Program-made: the position numbers and the translations under genes
NCBI GenBank assembly: GCA_965221555.1
Contig: OZ244895.1
Span: forward strand, 1,736,001-1,800,000
DNA length: 64,000 bases
From: JAJEAD01 sp965221555
GTDB lineage: Bacteria; Pseudomonadota; Gammaproteobacteria; HK1
Direction of reading: 5' to 3'
In this document: piece after piece, positions 1 through 7,622 of the stretch
How the letters are laid out: each line of letters opens with the position of its first letter
Position numbering within the stretch: the stretch's first letter is position 1
Notes under the pieces: generated by a model
The model's input: the letters and a program-made list of their open reading frames with translations, nothing else
What the model was told of the DNA's origin: nothing
Databases searched by the model: none

Positions 1-322
1 CGTTGTCCACCATGACGCGGGCTCCGGACCATCCCGCAAGCGTCGCGCAGGCTCTTCCGATGTCTTCTCGGAGCACGACCCGCGCGACCGTGCGATCGGC
101 CTTCCAGCCGTTGCAGATCTGGCGAGTAAGTTCGGGCGGGCTCTTCCCTTCCTGCCAGTTCACTTCGTCCGGCCGGATCCCGGTCTCGAAGACTCCGCGA
201 AAGAGCGCCTCGTAGCGCTCCGCGACGCGGTCCGCGACATCCGGGTCGATGAGGCGGTCCACGATGAGGAAGCCGTCCTCGTGGAAGTTCCGGATCTGAG
301 CCTGGGTCAGGGTCAGCGCCAT
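1..322 (-). CDS. Phytanoyl-CoA dioxygenase (PhyH)-family protein, N-terminal part
   Basis: Reading leftward from an ATG at 322, the frame stays open to the window edge, so about 107 N-terminal residues are visible and the rest is missing. The protein begins MALTLTQAQIRNFHEDGF and continues with LIVDRLID, which is the usual opening of PhyH-type Fe(II)/2-oxoglutarate oxygenases (a short helix followed by a DGF(L/V) strand). The HxD...H metal ligands would lie beyond the edge and cannot be checked. It is the last visible gene of the minus-strand cobS-cobT run, 95 bases after cobT. The substrate is unknown. The family call rests only on the N-terminus. Confidence 0.7.
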   Translation of the reverse strand, partial: MALTLTQAQIRNFHEDGFLIVDRLIDPDVADRVAERYEALFRGVFETGIRPDEVNWQEGKSPPELTRQICNGWKADRTVARVVLREDIGRACATLAGWSGARVMVDN

Positions 323-416
323 GGGGGTTTCGAGAAAGCGACCTGGCGTCCATCCCCACCGAAGTGGAGTGCATGACGTGCGGGGCGTGTCCGGTTCGCG
401 GCGCGCGCGCCCGGGA

Positions 417-2300
417 TCATGCCCGTCGCCGCCGTTGGGGCCGCCCCTCTTCGTGTTGCGGATCGGAGTCGAAGAGCGCGGCCAGCTGCTCCATCACCGC
501 GCCGCCGAGCTGCTCCGCGTCGACCAGGGTCACCGCGCGCTGGTAGTAGCGGGTCACGTCGTGCCCGATACCGATCGCGAGCAGCTCCACCGGCGTCTGG
601 TTCTCGATGTACGCAATCACCTGGCGCAGGTGCTGCTCGAGGTAGCTGCTCGGGTTGACCGAGAGGGTCGAATCGTCCACCGGCGCGCCGTCGCTGATCA
701 CCATCAGGATCCGCCGCTGCTCGGGGCGGGCGAGCAGGCGGCTGCAGGCCCACGCGAGCGCCTCCCCGTCGATGTTCTCCTTCAGGATTCCCTCGCGCAG
801 CATGATGCCGAGACTCTTGCGCGCCCGGCGCCAGGGGGCGTCGGCCGACTTGTAGACGATGTGGCGGAGATCGTTGAGACGCCCGGCGTTCGGCTGCTTT
901 CCTTCCGCCAGCCACCGCTCGCGCGACTGCCCCCCTTTCCAGGCCCGGGTCGTGAACCCCAGGATCTCCACCCGCACCCCGCAGCGCTCCAGGGTGCGGG
1001 CGAGGATGTCGGCGCTGGTGGCGGCGACCACGATGGGGCGCCCTCGCATCGACCCCGAGTTGTCGATGAGCAGGGAGACGACGGTGTCGCGGAATCGCGT
1101 CTCCTTCTCCTGCTTGTAGGAGAGCGAATAGAGCGGATTGGCGACGACGCGGGCGAGCCGGGCGGTGTCGAGCAGCCCCTCCTCGAGGTCGAACTCCCAG
1201 GCACGGGTCTGCCGGGCGAGGAGGCGTCGCTGCAGGCGGTTCGCGAGGCGCCCGATGACGCCCTGCAGGGGGGAGAGCTGCTGGTCGAGATTCTGGCGCA
1301 GCCGGGTGAGCTCGTCGGGCTCGCAGAGCTCCGTGGCGTCGACGATCTCGTCGAAGGCGGTGCAGTAGGCATGGTAGGCGAAGCGATCCGGCAGATTGCT
1401 GCCGCCATGCGGCGGGTAGGCCGCTTCGCCCGGCGTCTCGGAGTCCTCGGCGCCGAAGTCCATGGCGCTCGGGTCGAGATGGTCGAGCGAGTCCGCCGCC
1501 TCTCCCGCTTCGTCCTCGGTCGCATCGCGCATCTCGACGCCTTCGGTGGACTCCTGCGCGCCGGCCTCCGCCGCGCCCGCCTCTCCCTCGTCGAGCGCGC
1601 TGCTGGTGTCGTCTTCGTCGAACTCGGAGTCGTCGGGATCCTGCTCGTAGTCCGGCGCTTCGTCGGGAAAACCGAGGTCCTTGAGCAGTCCCCGCAACGC
1701 GGCGGCGAACGCCCTCTGATCTTCACAGTGGGAAGCGAGCTCGGGGAGGTGGGTGCCGATTCGGACCTCGAGCTCGGAGCGCCACAGCTCGTAGGCGCCG
1801 CGGGCGGCGGGGGGAGGCTCCTGTCCGGTGAGCGTCTCCCGGGCGAGAAGGCGGACCATCTCCGCGAGCGGGGCCTGCTCCCGGGTGACGAAGGCGGGGA
1901 AGCCCTGCGCCTGGTAGCGATCTTCGAGCGCGGCGTCCAGATTGCTGGCGACGCCAGTCATGCGCCGGGCGCCGAGCGCGTCGCAGCGCGCTTGCTCCAG
2001 GGCGTTGAACACCGCGCGGGCGCCGCCGTCGCGCGGGGCGTATCGGCTGTGCAGGGCCGGGTCGTGGTGTCGGACCTGGAGCGCGGCCGAATCGGCATGG
2101 CCGCGCAGAGTGCACACCTCCCGGTAGGGCATGCCCAGCGGCGGGCGGCGCACGCGGATGGTGTTCCCGCTCGCCGACGGCGAGTCGGATACGTACTCCA
2201 CCTCCATCTCCGGCTCGCGAGAGATGGCCCGCGCGGCCGCGGCGGTGGCGAGACGGAACTCTTCCGCCTCCGCCCCGGTCTTGGTGTCCTCGGGCTTCAC
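417..2300 (-). CDS. cobT: CobT-type cobaltochelatase subunit (VWA domain)
   Basis: This 627-residue protein matches CobT, the subunit that with CobS drives CobN-dependent cobalt insertion in aerobic cobalamin synthesis. The N-terminus (EEFRLATAAAARAISREP) is the CobT signature. A long acidic linker rich in D and E occupies the middle. The C-terminal third is a von Willebrand A domain with the MIDAS motif DNSGSMRG and the later MVISDGAPVDD strand. I chose the GTG at 2300 because it gives the conserved family start; a longer frame to 2411 would run into cobS. It begins 15 bases after cobS ends, so the two are co-transcribed. No cobN or other cobalamin gene is nearby, so it may instead serve as an AAA+/VWA remodelling partner for a local metalloenzyme; that is inference. 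Confidence 0.88.
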   Translation of the reverse strand: MKPEDTKTGAEAEEFRLATAAAARAISREPEMEVEYVSDSPSASGNTIRVRRPPLGMPYREVCTLRGHADSAALQVRHHDPALHSRYAPRDGGARAVFNALEQARCDALGARRMTGVASNLDAALEDRYQAQGFPAFVTREQAPLAEMVRLLARETLTGQEPPPAARGAYELWRSELEVRIGTHLPELASHCEDQRAFAAALRGLLKDLGFPDEAPDYEQDPDDSEFDEDDTSSALDEGEAGAAEAGAQESTEGVEMRDATEDEAGEAADSLDHLDPSAMDFGAEDSETPGEAAYPPHGGSNLPDRFAYHAYCTAFDEIVDATELCEPDELTRLRQNLDQQLSPLQGVIGRLANRLQRRLLARQTRAWEFDLEEGLLDTARLARVVANPLYSLSYKQEKETRFRDTVVSLLIDNSGSMRGRPIVVAATSADILARTLERCGVRVEILGFTTRAWKGGQSRERWLAEGKQPNAGRLNDLRHIVYKSADAPWRRARKSLGIMLREGILKENIDGEALAWACSRLLARPEQRRILMVISDGAPVDDSTLSVNPSSYLEQHLRQVIAYIENQTPVELLAIGIGHDVTRYYQRAVTLVDAEQLGGAVMEQLAALFDSDPQHEEGRPQRRRRA

Positions 2301-2314
2301 TCTCGGCCCGGGAC

Positions 2315-3316
2315 TCAGGCGAGAGTCACCTGAACGCCGGTCTCGGGAAGCTCGGTTCCGAAGCAGCGCTGGTAGTACTCCGCCACCACCGGGCGCTCCA
2401 CCTCGTCGCACTTGTTGAGGAAGGTGAGACGGAACGCGAATCCGACGTCGTTGAAGATGAGCGCGTTCTCCGCCCAGATGATCACGGTGCGCGGACTCAT
2501 GACCGTGGACAGGTCGCCGTTCATGAATCCCGAACGGGTGAGATCGGCCATGGTGACCATCGCGCTTATCGTCTTGCGGCCTTCCTCGTCGTCATAGGAC
2601 GGTACCTTGGAGAGCACGATGTCGGTTTCGGCGTCGTGGGCGAGGTAGTTCAGGGTGGCGACGATGTTCCAGCGGTCCATCTGTCCCTGGTTGATCTGCT
2701 GGGTGCCGTGATAGAGCCCGGTGGTGTCGCCCAGCCCCACCGTGTTGGAGGTTGCGAAAAGGCGGAAGGAAGGATGGGGATGGAGCACCCGCGACTGGTC
2801 GAGCAGGGTCAGGCGTCCCTCCGCTTCGAGCACTCGCTGGATGACGAACATCACGTCCGGGCGCCCGGCATCGTACTCGTCGAACACCAGCGCGGTGGCG
2901 CTGGTGTAGGCCCAGGGCATGATGCCCTGCTTGAATTCGGTCACCTGCTGTCCGTCCTGCAGCACGATCGCGTCCTTGCCGATCAGATCGATGCGGCTGA
3001 TGTGGCTGTCGAGGTTCACCCGGATGCAGGGCCAGTTGAGCCGCGCCGCGACCTGCTCGATATGGGTGGACTTGCCGGTGCCGTGGTAGCCCTGGATGAG
3101 CACCCGGCGGTTGTAGGCGAAGCCGGCGAGGATCGCGAGAGTAGTGTCGCGGTCGAAGCGGTAAGTCTCGTCGCGCAGGGGCACGTGCTCGGTCGGCTGA
3201 TCGAAGGCCGGGACTTCCATGTCCACGTCGATATTGAAGGTCTGGCGCACGGAGACTTTGATCTCGGGCGTGCGCAGCGCCGCGTGGGCGGCGCTCGAAT
3301 CCAGGTTCACGGTCAT
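2315..3316 (-). CDS. cobS: CobS-type AAA+ ATPase
   Basis: This 333-residue protein has the length and layout of CobS, the MoxR-clade AAA+ subunit of the cobalt chelatase. Walker A is GYHGTGKST at residues 76-84 and Walker B is LVFDEYDAG at 143-151. The sensor region SNTVGLGDTTGLYHGT and the C-terminal arginine finger region SPRTVIIWAEN follow. The ATG at 3316 has AAGGAA about eight bases upstream and yields the typical N-terminus; the open frame to 3628 is an artefact. It lies between gmaS and cobT. In the family, CobS hexamers act on a CobT VWA ring, which agrees with the adjacent gene. The client in this locus is unknown because no chelatase large subunit is visible. Confidence 0.9.
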   Translation of the reverse strand: MTVNLDSSAAHAALRTPEIKVSVRQTFNIDVDMEVPAFDQPTEHVPLRDETYRFDRDTTLAILAGFAYNRRVLIQGYHGTGKSTHIEQVAARLNWPCIRVNLDSHISRIDLIGKDAIVLQDGQQVTEFKQGIMPWAYTSATALVFDEYDAGRPDVMFVIQRVLEAEGRLTLLDQSRVLHPHPSFRLFATSNTVGLGDTTGLYHGTQQINQGQMDRWNIVATLNYLAHDAETDIVLSKVPSYDDEEGRKTISAMVTMADLTRSGFMNGDLSTVMSPRTVIIWAENALIFNDVGFAFRLTFLNKCDEVERPVVAEYYQRCFGTELPETGVQVTLA

Positions 3317-3476
3317 TCGTCTGGTATTCCTTGGTCTTGAGGGGAGCCGGAGGGAGCGCCGCCACGCCGGCCCTGGCAAGCCGCGTCTCCCCTTCCGGGT
3401 CGAGTGCGAGTGGGCGCGGGCATCGGGCGGGAGCGGTGCGTTCGGCCGATTTAAGTGATTCGCTCGCGGGCGAACC

Positions 3477-4784
3477 TCAACAGTCCAGGGTGTGGTCGCG
3501 TTCCCAATCGGTGATGGCCGATGCGTAGCGTTGCCACTCGTCGTGCTTGAGCTTGCAGTAGCTCGCGATGACCTCCGCTCCCATCGCATCGCGCAGGACC
3601 CGGCTCTTCTCGGTGGTGCGGATCGCATCGAGCAGGTTCAAGGGGAGTCTCTTCGCGCCTCGCGCCCGGTGGCCTTCCGCGTACATGTTGAGATCCAGGC
3701 GCTTGCCCGGATCGCGCTCGTTGTCGACGCCGTCGAGGCCGGCCGCGAGCACGCCCGCCTGCAGCAGGTGCGGATTTGCCGCGCCATCCATCAGGCGAAG
3801 CTCGAATCGTCCCCGGTCCGGTATGCGGATCATGTGGGTGCGGTTGTTGCCGCCGTAGGTCACCGCGTTCGGCGCCCAGTTCGCGCCGGAGGTGGTGACC
3901 GGCGCGTTGATCCGCTTGTAGCTGTTGACGGTGGGGTTGAAGAAGGAGCACAGCGCTTCGGCGTTGTGGATGATGCCGCCCAGGAATTGGTAGGCGAGGG
4001 GCGAGAGGCCCATCTCGTCCGCATCGTCATTGAAGAGGTTGGTATCCCCGGCGCTGTTCCACACCGAGACGTGGGCGTGGCAGCCGTTGCCGGTGAGGTG
4101 GGAGAAGGGCTTGGGCATGAAGGTGGCGCGCAGGCCGTGGTTCTCCGCGACCGACTTGACCATGTACTTGAAGAAGCTGTGGCGGTCGGCGGTGACGAGG
4201 CAGTCGCTGTAGTCCCAGTTCATTTCGAACTGACCGTTGGCGTCTTCGTGGTCGTTCTGGTAGGGACCCCAGCCGAGGTCGATCATGGCGTCGCAGATCT
4301 CGCTGATGACGTCGTAGCGGCGCATGAGCGCGGCCTGGTCGTAACAGGGCTTCTCCTGGATGTCTCGCGGATCGCCGATGGCGGTGCCCGCTTCGTCGAT
4401 GAGGAAGTACTCGCACTCGACTCCGGTCTTCATCCGGTAGCCCTTTGCCGCCGCGCGCTCGATCTGGCGCTTGAGCGCGATGCGCGGCGATGCCTCCACC
4501 TCCCGGCCGTCCATCCACAGATCGGCGGCGAGCCAACCCACTTCCGGCTTCCACGGGAGCTGGATGAGGCTCTCGGGGTCCGGAATCGCGAACATGTCGG
4601 AGTCGGCCGGAGTCATGTCGAGCCAGGCGGCGAATCCGGCGAAGCCCGCGCCGTCGCGCTGCATGTCCCCGATCGCGCGCGCCGGCACCAGTTTGGCCCG
4701 CAGGACCCCGAAGAGGTCCACGAAACTCACCAGGAAGTACTTGATGCCCTCGGATTTCGCGATCTGCGCGAGGTCGGTCGCCAT
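3477..4784 (-). CDS. gmaS: Gamma-glutamylmethylamide synthetase
   Basis: GmaS ligates monomethylamine to glutamate using ATP, the first step of the indirect methylamine pathway, in the cytoplasm. The 435-residue length and the sequence are those of GmaS within the type III-like glutamine synthetase family. Features are the start GIKYFLVSFVDLFGVLRAK (13-31), E123/E125 in GVECEYF, NDHEDANGQFEMNW (177-190), GNGCHAHVSVW (232-242), NPTVNSYKR (283-291), GGNNRTHM (311-318), and the ending WERDHTLDC, which closely resembles characterised GmaS C-termini. The ATG at 4784 is preceded by a strong GGAGGAG. It lies between cobS and the synthase-like operon, with its own 309-base leader containing a dyad. 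Ordinary glutamine synthetase activity cannot be excluded, but GmaS fits best given tmm and tdm elsewhere in the window. Confidence 0.85.
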   Translation of the reverse strand: MATDLAQIAKSEGIKYFLVSFVDLFGVLRAKLVPARAIGDMQRDGAGFAGFAAWLDMTPADSDMFAIPDPESLIQLPWKPEVGWLAADLWMDGREVEASPRIALKRQIERAAAKGYRMKTGVECEYFLIDEAGTAIGDPRDIQEKPCYDQAALMRRYDVISEICDAMIDLGWGPYQNDHEDANGQFEMNWDYSDCLVTADRHSFFKYMVKSVAENHGLRATFMPKPFSHLTGNGCHAHVSVWNSAGDTNLFNDDADEMGLSPLAYQFLGGIIHNAEALCSFFNPTVNSYKRINAPVTTSGANWAPNAVTYGGNNRTHMIRIPDRGRFELRLMDGAANPHLLQAGVLAAGLDGVDNERDPGKRLDLNMYAEGHRARGAKRLPLNLLDAIRTTEKSRVLRDAMGAEVIASYCKLKHDEWQRYASAITDWERDHTLDC

Positions 4785-5093
4785 GCTCTCTCCTCCTGAC
4801 CCGGCACCGCCGGAACTTGAAAAACTACTTCGAAGGAATCTTCGCTGCCCGTCGAGTAGTCGCAGCTACCAGAAAAATTACCAGCTAATCAACGGATTAG
4901 CGGAATCCCTTCCGCTCTTGCCCGCCGCCCGCGCGCGCCTTTAAGGAGCGGCGAAGCAGGCGGAACGCCGCGGATTGTAGCGGATGGTGGGAACCTCCGC
5001 CCCCTGAAGGCAGGCGGGAGGAGAACGGCGACGCGCGAGACGTCGATCGGCGTCTTTTCCGGCGCTCCGGTTGAGCGGAGCGCTGGGAGTCCC
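4785..5093. promoter_or_regulatory. gmaS leader with a perfect dyad
   Basis: This 309-base stretch between the reductase fusion gene and gmaS holds no gene. It contains an AT-rich patch near 4860-4900 with a perfect inverted repeat, GCTAATC-aacg-GATTAGC, at 4884-4901. The dyad lies about 100 bases upstream of the gmaS start and is a good candidate operator. A GC-rich hairpin at 5062-5083 closes the upstream operon. No -10/-35 pair stands out clearly. Confidence 0.5.
5062..5083 (-). terminator. GC-rich hairpin after the reductase fusion gene
   Basis: The arms GCGCTCCG (5062-5069) and CGGAGCGC (5076-5083) pair perfectly around a six-base loop, just downstream of the stop at 5094. There is no clear U-tract on the minus strand, so it may be a weak or Rho-assisted terminator. 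Confidence 0.4.
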
Positions 5094-7622
5094 TCAGGCC
5101 GCCCGGGTCCCCGCGAGCGGGATGCCGGTGGCGGACGCGGCGGCGCGCGTGATCGCGCGGAGATCCTCCGGCTCGATGTTGTGGAGACGGGTCTTGCCGG
5201 AGCAACGTGCCATCATCGACGCCTCGCCCGCATTGGCCTTGAGGAGGTTCTGTACCGCGCTCTCGCGTTCCTCGTCGCTTCGGTCGGGGGCGAAGCGCAT
5301 CGCGCCGTTGGTGATCTCGCCCCCGAGCGCGAACGCCACCGCGACCCCGTAACCGATCGCGTTCACCCCGAGACCGATGAGCTTCGCGGCATCCGTGCCG
5401 GAGCGCACCCCGCCGAACCACGCGATGTCGATCATCTCTTCCTTGCGCAGCCGGCGCAGAATCGCAATGGTCTCGCGGAGCAGGGAGAGGTCGGGAGCGC
5501 CCGCAAGCTCCGGCCATTCGCGGCCGGGGGCGCCGGTGCCGTCGAGAACGAGAAGATCGAAGTCGCGTTCGAGCGCGTAGACGATGGCGGCCTCCAGGCT
5601 GCGCCGCGAGAAAAGGCAAAGGCCGAGGAGCTGTTCGGGATGGGCCCGGTCCACGGGCATCGGGTGCCAGCGCTCGCCGACCCGATACACCAACCCCGCG
5701 GCCTCGGGGTCCGGGGCGTCGCGCCCCGCTTCGCAGAGCTTGAGCCACGGCGCATTCGGTCCCGGGCGGCGCGCGCCGAGGTAGGCTCCGCCGGCCGCGG
5801 CAACGCCCCGGTCCAAAGGCTGCGTTATCGCGCGGCTCGCCTCGTCGAAGCCCGCCACGAAGAAGGGGACGCGCAGGTCGAGGCGATCGCCGAGACTCCA
5901 GTCGATTCGGCATGCCTCCCGGTAGGGATCGATGACCAGCCGGGAGAGGTTCGCGGGCAGGAAGACGATGTCGTCGAGGGAGGCGGGGCGTTCTTCCGGG
6001 AAGGGGTTGTCGCGCAGGCGCATGCGCCGGTCGAGCATCGCCTTCAGCTTGGCGCTGTCGCCGGGGTCGGTGCGGGCCATCGAGAAGATGTCTTCGCGGT
6101 GCAGTACCGAGTAGTCCGCCGATCCGGTCTCGGCGTCACAGCGATAGCAGCGCGCGGCTTCCGCCCGGGCGGTGTCGAGATCGTAGGTGAGCTCGATCTC
6201 GGGAAACTCCGCCGGCTTGTCGCCGAGTCCGACGAACACCGGCTCCTGGATGGGGAACTTCTCCCACATGAGGTCCTGGGCCACCGGTACCCGACGGGTG
6301 CGGTAGGGGGTGCGATAGGGCAGGGGATTGTCCTCGCCCTCGAGGAAGTGCCGCAGGTAATAGGCGGCGCGCTGTCCGTGGTGCATCGCCATCACGAGCG
6401 TCGAACCGCCGAAAGCGCCGTCGCCGGCCGCGAACACTTTGGGATCCGAGGTGCGCATCGAGTCCCACTCGGTGCGCACGCGGTCCGATCCCATGATGCC
6501 GGCACGGTCGAGCTCCTCGCAGATGCCGCGCTGGCCGACCGCGGCGATCACCGTGCCGCAGAGGATGTCGTGCTCGCTGCCCTCGATCGCCACGGGGCGG
6601 CGCCGGCCGTCCTCGTCCGGCTCGCCGAGCCCGGTCTTGACGCAGCGCAGCGCGAGCTGGTTGCCCTGCGCTCGCACCGCCACCTGCTGGGTGTGGTAGA
6701 TGAACTCCACGTCTTCCTTGAGCGCGTGGTGCAGCTCGATCTTCCGGGCCGGTATCTCGTCCGGGCCGCGGCGGTAGATCACCTTGACGTGCTTGCAGCC
6801 GGGGAGTCGCTTGGCGACCCGGCACGCGTCCATCGCCACGTCGCCGCCGCCCACCACGACCACCGTTTCCGGCATCTCCGGTCGCTCGCCCCCGTTCACT
6901 CGGCGCAGGAAGCCCACGCCGTCGATCACCCGCTCGTCCTCCTCGCCCGGGACTCCCATCGGTTTGCCCCACCACGCGCCGATGGTGACGAGGACCGCAT
7001 CGTGGCGCTGCTTGAGCGTTTCGAGGTCGATATCGCGGCCGAGCGCGGTCTCGAAGTGCACTTCAAGACCGGGGCAGCGCTGCCGGAGCCGCTCGACATC
7101 CTCCTCGATGATGCCGGGAGGAAGCCGGAAGGCGGGGATCCCCCAGATCATCATGCCCCCGAGCCGGTCGGTCATCTCGTACACGTGCACCGAGTAGCCG
7201 GCGACGCAGAGATCGTGGGCGGCGACCAGCCCTGCGGGACCGGCGCCGACGATGCCGACGCTCTGCGTCCGGGTGACCGGCGCGGCGGGAGGCCGCCAGG
7301 TCGCCCCGAGCTTGTCCATCACGAATCGCTTGAGATTGCGGATCTGCACCGCACCGTCGCTGTCGGTGCGTCGGCAGGCGGGCTCGCAGGGGGCGTCGCA
7401 GACCCGTCCGCAGATGGAGCTGAAGGGGTTGGTGGCGGTGATCGCCTCGAAGGCGCGCTCGTAGTCCTTCTCCCAGATGTAGGCGATGTAGGAGGGGGCG
7501 TCGGTGCCGATGGGACAGGCGACCTGACAGGGCGCGGGCACGTAGTGGAGGTCTCGGGTATGGTCCTCGTACTCCGGGGGCGCGTCCGGATTGAGGATCC
7601 GGTTGATGTCGTAGACCGCCAT
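5094..7622 (-). CDS. GltD-type NAD(P)H oxidoreductase fused to a degenerate glutamate-synthase FMN domain
   Basis: This 842-residue protein has two parts. Residues 1 to about 530 form a GltD-like reductase: a Cys-rich [4Fe-4S] region (CQVACPIGTDAP; CGRVCDAPCEPAC), an FAD loop VGIVGAGPAG and an NAD(P)H loop VVVVGGGDVAMDA. The remaining roughly 310 residues resemble the C-terminal half of the glutamate-synthase FMN barrel (FDLLVLDGTGAPG, WFGGVRSGTDAAK, GKTRLHNIEPEDL). They lack the Cys-rich [3Fe-4S] motif of true synthases, so this barrel is probably non-catalytic or structural. Translation starts at the ATG at 7622, whose A is shared with the upstream TGA (TGATG), indicating coupling. It would pass electrons from NAD(P)H to the neighbouring synthase-like subunit. 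The substrate of the complex is not known. Confidence 0.8.
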   Translation of the reverse strand: MAVYDINRILNPDAPPEYEDHTRDLHYVPAPCQVACPIGTDAPSYIAYIWEKDYERAFEAITATNPFSSICGRVCDAPCEPACRRTDSDGAVQIRNLKRFVMDKLGATWRPPAAPVTRTQSVGIVGAGPAGLVAAHDLCVAGYSVHVYEMTDRLGGMMIWGIPAFRLPPGIIEEDVERLRQRCPGLEVHFETALGRDIDLETLKQRHDAVLVTIGAWWGKPMGVPGEEDERVIDGVGFLRRVNGGERPEMPETVVVVGGGDVAMDACRVAKRLPGCKHVKVIYRRGPDEIPARKIELHHALKEDVEFIYHTQQVAVRAQGNQLALRCVKTGLGEPDEDGRRRPVAIEGSEHDILCGTVIAAVGQRGICEELDRAGIMGSDRVRTEWDSMRTSDPKVFAAGDGAFGGSTLVMAMHHGQRAAYYLRHFLEGEDNPLPYRTPYRTRRVPVAQDLMWEKFPIQEPVFVGLGDKPAEFPEIELTYDLDTARAEAARCYRCDAETGSADYSVLHREDIFSMARTDPGDSAKLKAMLDRRMRLRDNPFPEERPASLDDIVFLPANLSRLVIDPYREACRIDWSLGDRLDLRVPFFVAGFDEASRAITQPLDRGVAAAGGAYLGARRPGPNAPWLKLCEAGRDAPDPEAAGLVYRVGERWHPMPVDRAHPEQLLGLCLFSRRSLEAAIVYALERDFDLLVLDGTGAPGREWPELAGAPDLSLLRETIAILRRLRKEEMIDIAWFGGVRSGTDAAKLIGLGVNAIGYGVAVAFALGGEITNGAMRFAPDRSDEERESAVQNLLKANAGEASMMARCSGKTRLHNIEPEDLRAITRAAASATGIPLAGTRAA

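Noticed and set aside
321..2333. 670-residue plus-strand frame opposite cobT
   Set aside because: It is the antisense shadow of a strong cobT match, as expected in high-GC DNA. No domain is recognisable.
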